A stretch of 59,915 bases of DNA from Candidatus Bathyarchaeota archaeon (GTDB taxonomy: Archaea; Thermoproteota; Bathyarchaeia; Bathyarchaeales; SOJC01): NCBI GenBank assembly GCA_020354575.1, contig CP070649.1, positions 1,326,937 through 1,386,851 on the forward strand, written 5' to 3'. The notes under the pieces are model-generated. The model saw only the letters and a program-made list of their open reading frames with translations, had not been told where the DNA came from and did no database searches. Of the stretch, positions 1-6,964 are shown piece by piece (position 1 is the stretch's first letter; each line of letters opens with the position of its first letter). The translations under genes were made by a program, and so were the position numbers.

Positions 1-68
1 GTCCCAAGATTCACCGAGAGTAATGTCTTTCCAGTTCCACCTTTGTAGGAGTGAAATGTTATTATCAA
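1..68 (-). CDS. ParA/MinD-type P-loop ATPase, N-terminal fragment
   Basis: Only the first 22 codons lie in the window; the gene runs off the left edge. The peptide begins with a hydrophobic beta strand followed by HSYKGGTGKT, a deviant Walker A motif (KGGTGKT) typical of the ParA/MinD/SIMIBI ATPases, then LLSVNLG. The TTG at 66-68 is the likely start because GGAGGGA at 76-82 is a strong ribosome-binding site 7 bases upstream. That site is also the 3' strand of a TPP aptamer, so translation should be ligand controlled. The partner or cargo cannot be read from this fragment. Confidence 0.8.
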   Translation of the reverse strand, partial: MIITFHSYKGGTGKTLLSVNLG

Positions 69-167
69 TGGTCTTTCCCTCCGCCAGCATTACCTGGTTC
101 AGGTTCAAAGGGTCGACGACTCCTCCATCGTCCTCTCAGCCGGGTAGCCCCAGCTCCCCTGCCAAAC
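69..167 (-). promoter_or_regulatory. TPP (thiamine pyrophosphate) riboswitch
   Basis: Read on the minus strand, the region has the THI-box consensus in order: GGGGAGCUGGGG, the conserved GGCUGAGAG of the pyrimidine-sensor arm, GACCCUUUGAACCUGAACC, and AGGUAAUGCUGGCGGAGGGA of the pyrophosphate-sensor arm. A closing P1 can form between AGGUUU near 162-168 and AAAGACC near 69-75. The GGAGGGA at 76-82 is part of the aptamer and is also the ribosome-binding site of the downstream TTG-start ATPase gene, which predicts direct sequestration and translational repression when TPP binds. TPP riboswitches are known in a few archaea, mainly Thermoplasmata. Confidence 0.92.
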
Positions 168-183
168 CTAATTCTCGTTGTTT

Positions 184-198
184 GCTATACATTTAACC
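184..198 (-). promoter_or_regulatory. Possible promoter of the TPP riboswitch transcript
   Basis: On the minus strand the stretch GGTTAAATGTATAGC is the only AT-rich TATA-like element close upstream of the aptamer. Its distance of about 20-28 bases from the first aptamer base would place the transcription start immediately before the P1 helix. This is a positional inference and the match to an archaeal BRE/TATA is only moderate. Confidence 0.35.
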
Positions 199-235
199 TT
201 TAGGTATCCTTAATTCTGATTTGCAGACATCAAGC

Positions 236-255
236 AAATGTTTTTAGCAGCGTTT
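236..255. repeat. 20-bp dispersed repeat, copy 1
   Basis: AAATGTTTTTAGCAGCGTTT occurs here and again, with one change (C to T), at 5335-5354. Both copies are intergenic and the flanks are not related. Function unknown; it could be a protein-binding site or a remnant of a small element. Confidence 0.6.
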
Positions 256-261
256 GCAGCA

Positions 262-297
262 TGCATGCATGCAGGCTTGTATGCATGCATATTTAAC
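262..297. repeat. Paired ATGCATGCAT palindromic tracts
   Basis: Two tracts of alternating ATGC (about 262-275 and 286-297) flank a short GGCTTG-containing spacer, so the whole unit can form a cruciform or hairpin. The same TGCATGCA core recurs in non-coding DNA at 8045-8054 and 55495-55502, in the N-terminal nurA region near 15395, and in a decayed gene at 39308-39325. Confidence 0.6.
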
Positions 298-303
298 TGG
301 AGC

Positions 304-325
304 TTCTTCCACAAGTCATAAAACC
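304..325 (+). promoter_or_regulatory. Repeated promoter-like box, copy 1
   Basis: The core TTCCACAAGTCATAAAA ends in a TATA-like CATAAAA about 28 bases before the ATG at 348, the right spacing for a leaderless archaeal transcript. All 22 bases of this box are repeated exactly at 2086-2107, and a close relative is at 54903-54924 upstream of a zinc-ribbon membrane protein. The shared sequence upstream of the TATA suggests a common activator site. Confidence 0.6.
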
Positions 326-347
326 TGAAGATGGTAACTAAAGTCTG

Positions 348-833
348 ATGAAAATGATCGAGAGGATGAAATCACAACAGAAGCTTCTGGTTTTTTCGCT
401 GATATTAATTTTGGGAGTAGCTGCTAGTTCTTTAATCCGTCCTGTTTTAGCTGATGTACCAACTATTGAGAATATCGAACCCTGGATAAGCGGGACCGAT
501 ACGATTTTGAACATAACTATTAGACATGCTTCACCCACAGGCACTCATTATGTGGATAGGATTGAAGTGGATATAAACGGAAGTATTGAGTTTACCACTC
601 TTTTTCCTCAGGCAACCGTAACGTTCATCGTTCCATATAATATTGGAGAGGTTATAGGTACACCGCTTGTCTCTGTTAGAGCGCACTGCACATTTCATGG
701 TTGGAGTGGCTGGTCTGAGCCTCTGTTGATACCTGAGTTCACAGTCTTTTTACTTCTAGCTTTGGCTGTCCTTCCAATGATTGCATATCTTTTACGGTCA
801 AAGACTCATAGAGCTCTAAAGAATGGGTCTTAG
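348..833 (+). CDS. Secreted, membrane-anchored superoxide-reductase-like (desulfoferrodoxin-fold) protein
   Basis: 161 residues. A hydrophobic signal segment spans about residues 12-34 and a C-terminal membrane helix about 129-148, preceded by an IPEF motif like the PEF-type anchors of archaeal surface proteins. Between them the domain resembles the iron-binding fold of superoxide reductase: a His pair in RHASPTGTHYV and the C-terminal CTFHGW, which matches the Cys-x-x-His-Gly iron-ligand motif of neelaredoxin/desulfoferrodoxin. If iron is bound the protein would act outside the membrane on superoxide or as an electron carrier. The start is probably leaderless, given the TATA-like box at 318-325. 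The spacing of the two His differs slightly from classical enzymes, so activity is uncertain. Confidence 0.6.
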   Translation: MKMIERMKSQQKLLVFSLILILGVAASSLIRPVLADVPTIENIEPWISGTDTILNITIRHASPTGTHYVDRIEVDINGSIEFTTLFPQATVTFIVPYNIGEVIGTPLVSVRAHCTFHGWSGWSEPLLIPEFTVFLLLALAVLPMIAYLLRSKTHRALKNGS

Positions 834-848
834 TATGGGAGATGGGTC

Positions 849-1286
849 TTGGGTCTTTTTAACGTGAATGCCTCACTCTATGCTGATCTGAATTTAGTGT
901 TTCAGATTTCCATTCTGATTCTCTTATTTGTTGGAATTTTAATAGCCAGACGAAAACGCAAATTCAAGAGACATGGTGCTTTAATGGGAATTGCATTAAC
1001 ACTGAATACCATTTCTATAGTAATCGTGATGCTTCCATCCTTTCTAAGCTTCAGTGGGTTATTTGCTGATCTCTCTACACCAGCAGCAATCGTCATCACC
1101 CATGCTGTTCTAGGAGTATTAGTGGAAGTATTGGGAGTCTGGCTAGTGGCAAACTGGCTAGTCCGAAGTGATAACATCAAAGGCTGTGTTGGCAAGAGAA
1201 ACCTGATGAGAGCTACCTTGCTCTTATGGTCCATTGAGCTGTTTGTTGGAATATACGTGTATATCATGTTATACGTTCCGATCTGA
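849..1286 (+). CDS. DUF420-like integral membrane protein
   Basis: 145 residues with four hydrophobic helices (about 15-33, 44-63, 78-102, 121-141). The pattern RHGALMG ... THAVLG ... SIELFVGIYVY matches the DUF420/YozB group of small membrane proteins, with two conserved His (in RHGALM and THAVLG) that could hold haem or copper. It starts at TTG 849, 15 bases after the upstream secreted protein, with a GGGAGATGGG ribosome-binding region. Close coupling to the superoxide-reductase-like gene suggests a membrane redox pair; this is inference from context. Confidence 0.65.
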   Translation: MGLFNVNASLYADLNLVFQISILILLFVGILIARRKRKFKRHGALMGIALTLNTISIVIVMLPSFLSFSGLFADLSTPAAIVITHAVLGVLVEVLGVWLVANWLVRSDNIKGCVGKRNLMRATLLLWSIELFVGIYVYIMLYVPI

Positions 1287-1423
1287 CCAGCTAGAGAAAT
1301 GCTTGCATCCAAGGACCAAACTTATACCAGAGAACCTTCCACCCCCAGGCACATGCACCATAGAACCTTTGTTCATAAACCATAAGTTCCTTAGAGGATA
1401 ATCTAGTCAGAAACTCAAGAGAA

Positions 1424-1433
1424 GAGGAGGTGA
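1424..1433 (+). promoter_or_regulatory. Strong ribosome-binding site
   Basis: GAGGAGGTGA lies about 9 bases before the ATG at 1443 and fixes that start. It is one of the longest anti-SD matches in the window. Confidence 0.7.
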
Positions 1434-1442
1434 GAAGAAGCA

Positions 1443-2021
1443 ATGAAGATTCGAATATCCAGCATGGTGAATATTATTCTTGGAGTCATTCTTGTCGTTT
1501 CAATTGCTAGTTTATCCACGAGTGCTGTAGATTATGATCCTCTGTTGGATGTGACGGTCGATGGCTATGGAGGCATAGATGACATTGTCATTGTAGCTGA
1601 GCATTTTGGGGCTTCTGGTTCTCCTATCAACTGGACTCAAGTATTAGAGAACATCACTGCACTTGAGGATAGAGTGACATCATTAGAAGAACAAGTATCC
1701 AGTGGGGCGATGCATGTGGAAAGTGGCGAATTTGATGGAGAAGTGAATACGGATATGGTGGAGGACTCAGGAGCCAACACAGTATTCAACTTCCAGAGTC
1801 CTTTCACCACAACAGCAAAACCTGAAATGGTCATCATGATAGTTCTTAAGCAAGCAGCCGATGGATTATGGGAAGGCGCAGCCATCAAGGTGGTAGAAGA
1901 CATCAAAGGTGCAGCGAATAACTGGACAGGTTTTGACCTCACCGTCTCTAAATACAGTGGAGGATCCATTTCTGATACAACCCAAGTTTATGTCATTTGG
2001 TTAGCGGTAGGCTCAGGCTAA
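1443..2021 (+). CDS. Secreted protein with dockerin-like segment, coiled coil and H-type-lectin-like domain
   Basis: 192 residues. A signal peptide covers about 1-28. Residues 29-60 (DYDPLLDVTVDGYGG then IDDIVIVAEHFG) look like a degenerate dockerin/EF-hand repeat, as often found in surface proteins of uncultured TACK archaea. A short coiled coil follows (ITALEDRVTSLEEQVSS, 75-91). The C-terminal half (FQSPFTTTAKPEMVIMIVL ... NWTGFDLTVSKY ... VYVIWLAVG) has the strand pattern of the H-type lectin domain. It is probably an exported carbohydrate-binding or surface-attachment protein. No catalytic motif is visible. Family assignment is by pattern only. Confidence 0.55.
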   Translation: MKIRISSMVNIILGVILVVSIASLSTSAVDYDPLLDVTVDGYGGIDDIVIVAEHFGASGSPINWTQVLENITALEDRVTSLEEQVSSGAMHVESGEFDGEVNTDMVEDSGANTVFNFQSPFTTTAKPEMVIMIVLKQAADGLWEGAAIKVVEDIKGAANNWTGFDLTVSKYSGGSISDTTQVYVIWLAVGSG

Positions 2022-2085
2022 CCTCTACTCCCTCTTTCTTGTCTCTGAAGACCGAGGCAGACCCATCACCGAATGACGAGAAAGG

Positions 2086-2107
2086 TTCTTCCACAAGTCA
2101 TAAAACC
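2086..2107 (+). repeat. Repeated promoter-like box, copy 2
   Basis: Exact 22-base copy of the box at 304-325, here between the secreted lectin-like gene and the 3' end of the convergent HTH_10 gene. A 54-codon frame starting at ATG 2121 follows but ends inside the HTH_10 gene and resembles nothing known, so no downstream gene can be supported. Confidence 0.55.
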
Positions 2108-2217
2108 GCTGAAAAGAGACATGATTTGGGAACGTGGTGTCCTCGCGCGGATCTCATCGTTGCGTTGGTTGCGGAACTGGTATCAGAAACGACTTCCGGA
2201 TTCTCGGACCATGCATG

Positions 2218-2943
2218 TCACATGTGCACGCGCAGAGAGTTGGACCGATAATGACGTTCCAGCAGTCGCCGCATTCCTCTCCTGAGAATTTCTGATAGTG
2301 TCGATAGACCGATTCCTAGCCTATGCGAAAGGTCAGCCATGGTAAGTTTCCTTGGACACTCAAAAAACCCCAACTTCAGAGCCAACCACAGGATTCTGTC
2401 TTGCTTTTCAGTCAAGGGTTTCCGTCTCTCAGTGAATCTTGAGACCTCCATTATCCGTGGGTCTAGGCCTTTCGCTTCCAGCAATTCTATTGTGTTCTTT
2501 AAAGCGTCAAAACAAGGAGCAACGAAGCTGTAGATGATCGTGTCACCTTCCACATGTCTTCCTGATACCAGAAAGGAGTTTTGAGACAAGATCGTCTCAC
2601 AGGCAGCACAGTCGTCGCTGTCAAACCAAACAGACGCTCTCCCGTTGTTTTCACCGCTGTCTCTGAGCTTAGCACCCCTAGTGTTGAGGAGTCTTGCGAC
2701 GTCATCTGAAGACAGCTCGAGCAAATGTCTAGTCAAACCGCCTGGTGAGCGTCTTACATCACTCATCGCATAATGCCGAATGTCAAAGCGCTTGAGTAAA
2801 CGCAGTCCTTTGCACAGAGTGTTAACCACCTGAACAGTCACACGATAAGGTTCATCTTGTGGCAGATCTGGTTCTGAAATGTTAAGAGCCTCATGTCCGC
2901 TTGCAAGTCTTTTTTCTTCGGGCACTTGCACGAATTGTTGCAT
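2218..2943 (-). CDS. HTH_10 (bacterio-opsin activator-type) transcriptional regulator
   Basis: 241 residues. The C-terminal 60 residues (LTEKQDRILWLALKLGFFE ... LTMADLSHRLGIGLSTLSEI ... RRLLERHY) are the HTH_10 domain of archaeal bacterio-opsin activator-like regulators. The N-terminal part (about 30-175) is a sensory module of the kind paired with HTH_10, containing a CAAC pair (DDCAACE) and further Cys that could sense metal or redox state. It is transcribed away from a 32-residue zinc-ribbon gene, and a TGTNACTGT-N6-ACAGTNACA palindrome sits midway between the two, so autoregulation of a divergent pair is likely. Confidence 0.8.
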   Translation of the reverse strand: MQQFVQVPEEKRLASGHEALNISEPDLPQDEPYRVTVQVVNTLCKGLRLLKRFDIRHYAMSDVRRSPGGLTRHLLELSSDDVARLLNTRGAKLRDSGENNGRASVWFDSDDCAACETILSQNSFLVSGRHVEGDTIIYSFVAPCFDALKNTIELLEAKGLDPRIMEVSRFTERRKPLTEKQDRILWLALKLGFFECPRKLTMADLSHRLGIGLSTLSEILRRGMRRLLERHYRSNSLRVHM

Positions 2944-3005
2944 AGTCGACTCAGTTCACCCCTTGCGTCACTGCGAAAATGCAGGCGCATTGACATTTAA
3001 TCCTA

Positions 3006-3029
3006 TGTTACTGTTTTTCCACAGTCACA
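3006..3029. promoter_or_regulatory. Palindromic operator, copy 1
   Basis: TGTTACTGT (3006-3014), six-base spacer TTTTCC, ACAGTCACA (3021-3029): arms match at 8 of 9 positions. It is 62 bases from both the HTH_10 start (2943) and the zinc-ribbon start (3091). A second copy with the same arm length, spacer length and spacer end is at 3399-3422. Confidence 0.65.
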
Positions 3030-3090
3030 CAAATTTAAGATTCTAATAATTCTAAATCGTGTGCATGTAGACCTATGGAGGTGAATCTGT

Positions 3091-3189
3091 TTGAAATGTG
3101 GACTTTGCAAGGCTGAGGTTGGGGAACAACCAAAGATAACTTCAGAAGGAAAATGTTCCGTGTGCGGGGCAAAACTTAAACCCGCTTAA
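3091..3189 (+). CDS. Very small zinc-ribbon protein (32 residues)
   Basis: Short frame starting at TTG 3091, six bases after a strong GGAGGTGA ribosome-binding site (3077-3084), and ending at TAA 3189. The product begins (M)KCGLCKAEV and has a second pair CSVCGAKLKP, i.e. CxxC-x18-CxxC, a complete single zinc ribbon with nothing else attached. Such mini-ribbons may act as adaptor or RNA/DNA-binding peptides, or as rubredoxin-like metal carriers. The gene is divergent from the HTH_10 regulator and flanked on both sides by copies of the same palindromic operator, which supports it being a regulated, real gene. Confidence 0.75.
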   Translation: MKCGLCKAEVGEQPKITSEGKCSVCGAKLKPA

Positions 3190-3603
3190 TGGTGTGGCAA
3201 CCTAGCATTGAACAGTCGAGCTTCCAAGAAATCACCCAGCAAATCTCTCTGTGGACGCGTTTTAAAGCCTTTGTGCGTGCGTATACTTGGATTGCTGAAA
3301 TCGATGTCCTTAAAAAATTTCTCGCTATACGGGTATGTGTGGGAGTTTCTTGTTAACTTATGGTAGATGGACTGTGGTCACATCTTGCTGCCCTTATGTG
3401 TAACTGTGTTTCCACAGTTACAAAAGCTTAAAGGAGAAGTGGCGTACGTTTTTGTTGTGGGGGGACCTCTGTTATAAATCCTTTCTCCTTTCTCCTCCTC
3501 AAAAGGATTGATCCCTCCATGACCTCTTTTTGTATACGTCAAGCTATGCTTCTTGATTACTCTTGACGCGAATCTGCCCAATCTGCAGTTTTAGCTATAT
3601 CAT
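3190..3603. other. Non-coding stretch with second operator
   Basis: No protein gene can be supported. The stretch contains operator copy 2 (3399-3422), a half-site at 3370-3380 (ACTGTGGTCACA), a short AAAGGAG site followed by a 12-codon GTG frame at 3440, and a TATA-like TTATAAATCC near 3470. A minus-strand 67-codon frame covers 3378-3581 but lacks a start site or family features. Confidence 0.5.
3399..3422. promoter_or_regulatory. Palindromic operator, copy 2
   Basis: TGTAACTGT (3399-3407), spacer GTTTCC, ACAGTTACA (3414-3422): a perfect 9-base inverted repeat, extended to GTAACTGTG/CACAGTTAC. Same architecture as the copy at 3006-3029. The downstream target is not obvious; a short untranslated transcript to the right is possible. 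Confidence 0.65.
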
Positions 3604-5037
3604 TTATGCTCGAATTTCTAATTTTCCTAGGTCGTCATCCACTCCAGCAAATAGTACTGCACCGTGAACTCTAACCAGTTCTGTATATAGATCTATTGGG
3701 TTCTTAGCAGCACTCAAATCCTTAATGTTGTAAGCGCAAATCGCCACCATTGGAAGGTCTAGCACTTTGTGCAGAGATCTTTCGTACTCTATAAGTTCCT
3801 TGACAAGACCATGCTTGAAGAAGCAGCTCGTTTCGCCTGTAACTCTTAAGCCTTTGAATTTCTTGGACGCAGTTTCCTGCAATTGCTCCCACTTAGACAT
3901 GGTGGTGGGAATTTCGAATCTTCCGTTGACGACGTAGACATCCGTGTAATCAAGTATTTGAAGTGCACCATTATTCATGTTTTTCTCCACTTCGATGCCA
4001 AACTGCACCATCTTGTCCTTTATGTCGTCTACTGCTTCTTCAGATGCCACATAAACAACTGCATAGTCATTTTCTAAGCCAGCTTTCAAATAAGAAAATA
4101 AAACCTCACGCTTTGCAGCTAAAGACTGATAAATGAATATTACATGGTCTCGAAGGTTTAACGCTTTTGCGAATTTTGTGGCTTTCTCCGATAAATCGGA
4201 TGTGTGGATTTCGTCGATCCTAAGAGAGCTATGCCACGTCTCTTCAAAATTGGTTTGCATTATTCCAACAAGGTTGCCGTCGTTTGTCCAGAGGTAGGGC
4301 TTTACACCTCCATACAAATTAGGCGAAGTGCAAATCATTGCTTGACTGTGGTCACAAATCAAGTAGTGACCCGAAGACTGATCTGTGAATCTAACGCCAA
4401 AAGAGCCTATTTCCGATTCAAGTTCTTGGAGTCTTGGGTAATATGAGGTCAAGAGGCTTTTCATAGTTTCAGGCATGTCTATAATCATTCTGAGTTTTAC
4501 ACCTTGCGTTAAGGCGGATTCAAGCAAAGGCGTGGTGTCAGACAGCAAGTTAAAAAGCAAGTCCGCGGCGGTTGATATGTTGATTTCTTTCTGGGATTCA
4601 TTAATTAAATTCTTTAGTTTGTTAATTATCTGATCCCTTTGCAGGACCAAAACAAAATTTGCATATTCTTCGGAAGACGGCGCTGACCATTTGCTATCCA
4701 AATGTTTCATGAGCGTGTCTTTCTGTGCCTTTAACTCGTTAGTTTTCTGATTAAAACTTTCCTTTTGGCGTTGGATAATTCTCGATAAAGCGTCTTCCAC
4801 AGGGAATGCTCTGAATCTTTGGGGCGTACCTAATACTCTTTCGATCAATCCAAGTTCTTCAAGCTTAGGAATATTCCTATACACTTCCTCCCGACGCACT
4901 TTCGAGACCTTCGAAATCTGACCCACGCCAGAAAGACCGATGCGAACTATGGCAAGATAGAGTCTTCCCTGAGTTGCAGTCAGACCAAAATTCTGCAATA
5001 TTTCGGGATAACTATTGTTGGAATCTGTAGGATTCAA
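3604..5037 (-). CDS. TrmB-family regulator fused to a MEDS sensor domain
   Basis: 477 residues. Residues 10-80 are a TrmB-type winged helix (FGLTATQGRLYLAIVRIGL ... VRREEVYRNIPKLEELGLIE), 80-115 a coiled-coil linker, 130-275 the PLD-like TrmB middle domain (LINESQKEINIST ... GHYLICDHSQAMIC), and about 290-470 a MEDS domain (HVIFIYQSLAAKREVLFSYL ... GLRVTGETSCFFKHGLVKEL). MEDS domains occur with DcmR and two-component proteins of methanogens and methylotrophs and are thought to bind small hydrophobic or C1-type ligands. The fusion points to a one-component regulator with two possible ligand sites. It is alone, with long non-coding flanks on both sides. Confidence 0.85.
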   Translation of the reverse strand: MNPTDSNNSYPEILQNFGLTATQGRLYLAIVRIGLSGVGQISKVSKVRREEVYRNIPKLEELGLIERVLGTPQRFRAFPVEDALSRIIQRQKESFNQKTNELKAQKDTLMKHLDSKWSAPSSEEYANFVLVLQRDQIINKLKNLINESQKEINISTAADLLFNLLSDTTPLLESALTQGVKLRMIIDMPETMKSLLTSYYPRLQELESEIGSFGVRFTDQSSGHYLICDHSQAMICTSPNLYGGVKPYLWTNDGNLVGIMQTNFEETWHSSLRIDEIHTSDLSEKATKFAKALNLRDHVIFIYQSLAAKREVLFSYLKAGLENDYAVVYVASEEAVDDIKDKMVQFGIEVEKNMNNGALQILDYTDVYVVNGRFEIPTTMSKWEQLQETASKKFKGLRVTGETSCFFKHGLVKELIEYERSLHKVLDLPMVAICAYNIKDLSAAKNPIDLYTELVRVHGAVLFAGVDDDLGKLEIRA

Positions 5038-5278
5038 TTTGACCTCCCAGCCAAGTCTTGTACTTTCCTACGCGATTTCCGCTCTAGTATAAAATGAGTT
5101 ATTATAGTCTTATTAATATTGCCAATTTAAGTGCAATTCTCTTGACTTCCTGTGAGTGTTTTTTCGCACGACCTGTTCATCAATTATTTATCGCTCGAAC
5201 ACCCTAAATATGGTGTGTAGTCTACGAAAGGAGAAGGAGAACGGCACGGGAGAATCCTGCGAGTGTAGCGTTTTCCAA

Positions 5279-5313
5279 CAGGGAGAAGATACCCATCTTC
5301 TCTATTCTCCCTG
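5279..5313 (+). other. Hairpin with two competing pairings
   Basis: CAGGGAGAA (5279-5287) pairs perfectly with TTCTCCCTG (5305-5313). Inside, GAGAAGAT (5283-5290) pairs with ATCTTCTC (5295-5302) around a four-base loop. The two stems share GAGAA so they exclude each other. No U-run follows, so it is not a simple terminator. Confidence 0.5.
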
Positions 5314-5334
5314 CGGAGGACATATGAACTGAGA

Positions 5335-5354
5335 AAATGTTTTTAGCAGTGTTT
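5335..5354. repeat. 20-bp dispersed repeat, copy 2
   Basis: AAATGTTTTTAGCAGTGTTT, 19 of 20 identical to 236-255. It lies between two hairpin units in the non-coding region. Confidence 0.6.
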
Positions 5355-5369
5355 CAAGGAATGACTAGT

Positions 5370-5447
5370 GGGGAGGCTTCACATTCATTGCACCTTGACA
5401 TTATCAACCAAGCGCAGTCCATCTGCTGCGTAAGGCGAAGCTTCCCC
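5370..5447 (+). other. Folded 78-base unit
   Basis: GGGGAGGCTTC (5370-5380) and GAAGCTTCCCC (5437-5447) form an 11-position stem with one mismatch. Within it CGCAG and CTGCG around 5413-5429 form an inner hairpin. The unit could be a small RNA domain or one end of an IS200/IS605-like element; no transposase is nearby. Confidence 0.45.
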
Positions 5448-5697
5448 GCTCTCACTATGCTGTTTTGAAATTCCTAATTCATAAGCGCTGCGGAGAACAT
5501 TTCAGTCTTGCATGAGACAAACGCGTATTTTTGAAGGGTTACCCTACCCCTTCCGGTATCACATGCGCGCGCTACTCCCGATTTAGTTTACTCGCGCATC
5601 GTTCGCCTATCGTATATCGAAATATTAAGCAGTAATTTTATTTGAGCAAAATTGTGTAAAGACATAACTAATTCTCTTTAGTAGTTGAAAATTAATT

Positions 5698-6894
5698 ATG
5701 AAGAAGGAAAATAGACCTAAAGGGTTATCTCCAATTTTTGTAATCGTATTAACTGTTTTCATAGACATTACAGGTTACGGAATTATTATCCCTCTTCTAC
5801 CATTTTATGCAAATGAATTTCAGGCTGGTCCTACAGCACTTGGGGCTTTGATAGCTTCTTTCGCCATTATGCAATTCTTCTTTTCACCATTATTAGGAAA
5901 AGCATCAGATAAAAAGGGGAGAAAATCAATATTACTTCTATCCCTACTAATCTCTTTTATTAGCTTTGCAATATTTTCTTTTGCCAACTCATATCTTATG
6001 TTACTTTTATCCCGAATAATCGCAGGTATCGCTACAGAAAGAGCAGTAGCACAAGCCTATATTGCGGATATAACGGACCGCAAAACTAGAACAAAGGAGA
6101 TGGGAAAAATTGGTGCAGCTTTTGGTGCAGGTTTTATTATCGGTCCAGCCTTAGGAGGAGCCCTTAGCATCTATGGGTTTTCTATTCCCGGATATGCAGC
6201 CATGTTTTTAACTTTAATAAACATTCTATCTGTAATTTCATTTCTTCCAGAACCTCAAAGAGACAAAGAAAAGAAAATAGAAATAACAATTGCTGGGTCA
6301 GGATATTTCCGGGGGTTACGTGATTCCTTAAGAAAACCACTCTTAGGCCCCACGTTTTTAATTCTCTTCATTGTTACTGTAGCTTTTAGTACAATACCCG
6401 TAATCGTCCCATTACTAAGTATAGACTTTTTCAACTTCAATTCTCTTGAACTATCTTATGTTTTCATTTACATTGGATTAATTCAAATCGTAATGCAAGG
6501 CTTCTTGATAAACACGCTTTCCAGAAGATTGGGAGAAGAAAAACTAATTGCCCTCGGTCCAATGTTGATGGCGACAGGAACCATTTTAATGCCAATTTTT
6601 CAAAACTTGGTAATTTTCTATTTGACAAATGCGTTATTAGCAGCAGGATTTGGAATAATCAACACAGCTATTCCCGCTTTTCTATCAAAAAGAATCTCCC
6701 CTAATGAACAAGGAAGCATATTAGGAATAGCAAGTTCTATTGCCAGTATAGCGAATATTCCAGGACCGTTAATCATTGGCTTAATATACGATTTTGTTAG
6801 TTCATTTGTCCCCTTCTTCATTAGTGCATTTATGTTAGCTATAGCTTTTCTAATAGGTTGTAGAATTTACAGCGCATGTAAGTTCCTAAATTAG
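5698..6894 (+). CDS. Major facilitator superfamily transporter, TetA/drug-efflux-like
   Basis: 398 residues with 12 predicted membrane helices. The loop between helices 2 and 3 carries motif A (GKASDKKGRKS) and helix 5 the antiporter-type motif C (GAAFGAGFIIGPALGG), the signature of 12-helix proton-driven efflux pumps such as TetA. The helix 4 region RIIAGIATERAVAQAYIADI is conserved in that group. The gene is monocistronic with an AT-rich upstream region. Its lower GC and isolated position among hairpins suggest acquisition by transfer. Substrate cannot be named. Confidence 0.85.
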   Translation: MKKENRPKGLSPIFVIVLTVFIDITGYGIIIPLLPFYANEFQAGPTALGALIASFAIMQFFFSPLLGKASDKKGRKSILLLSLLISFISFAIFSFANSYLMLLLSRIIAGIATERAVAQAYIADITDRKTRTKEMGKIGAAFGAGFIIGPALGGALSIYGFSIPGYAAMFLTLINILSVISFLPEPQRDKEKKIEITIAGSGYFRGLRDSLRKPLLGPTFLILFIVTVAFSTIPVIVPLLSIDFFNFNSLELSYVFIYIGLIQIVMQGFLINTLSRRLGEEKLIALGPMLMATGTILMPIFQNLVIFYLTNALLAAGFGIINTAIPAFLSKRISPNEQGSILGIASSIASIANIPGPLIIGLIYDFVSSFVPFFISAFMLAIAFLIGCRIYSACKFLN

Positions 6895-6964
6895 AATATG
6901 TTTTACTCTGAAAAATGTTGGTAATTCGTTTACTAGTTGTTAGTAACCAAAATCGAATTATAGC

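Larger units (their letters stand above)
5038..5697. other. 660-base non-coding region with several hairpins
   Basis: No coding frame is supported. The region contains the hairpin at 5279-5313, the repeat copy at 5335-5354, a folded unit at 5370-5447, a CGCG-alternating tract (TGCGCGCGC, 5564-5572), and an AT-rich stretch before the MFS gene. The AAGGAGAAGGAGAA purine run at 5227-5241 could be part of a transcript. The density of hairpins suggests either a structured RNA or the remnant of a mobile element. Confidence 0.45.

Noticed and set aside
2073-2285. Plus-strand 70-codon frame behind the repeated box at 2086
   Set aside because: It overlaps the HTH_10 gene, its first codons overlap the box itself, and the product shows no recognisable features.
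3378-3581. 67-codon minus-strand frame ending in a CNCGN motif
   Set aside because: No ribosome-binding site, only two Cys, and it covers the palindromic operator and a TATA-like site.
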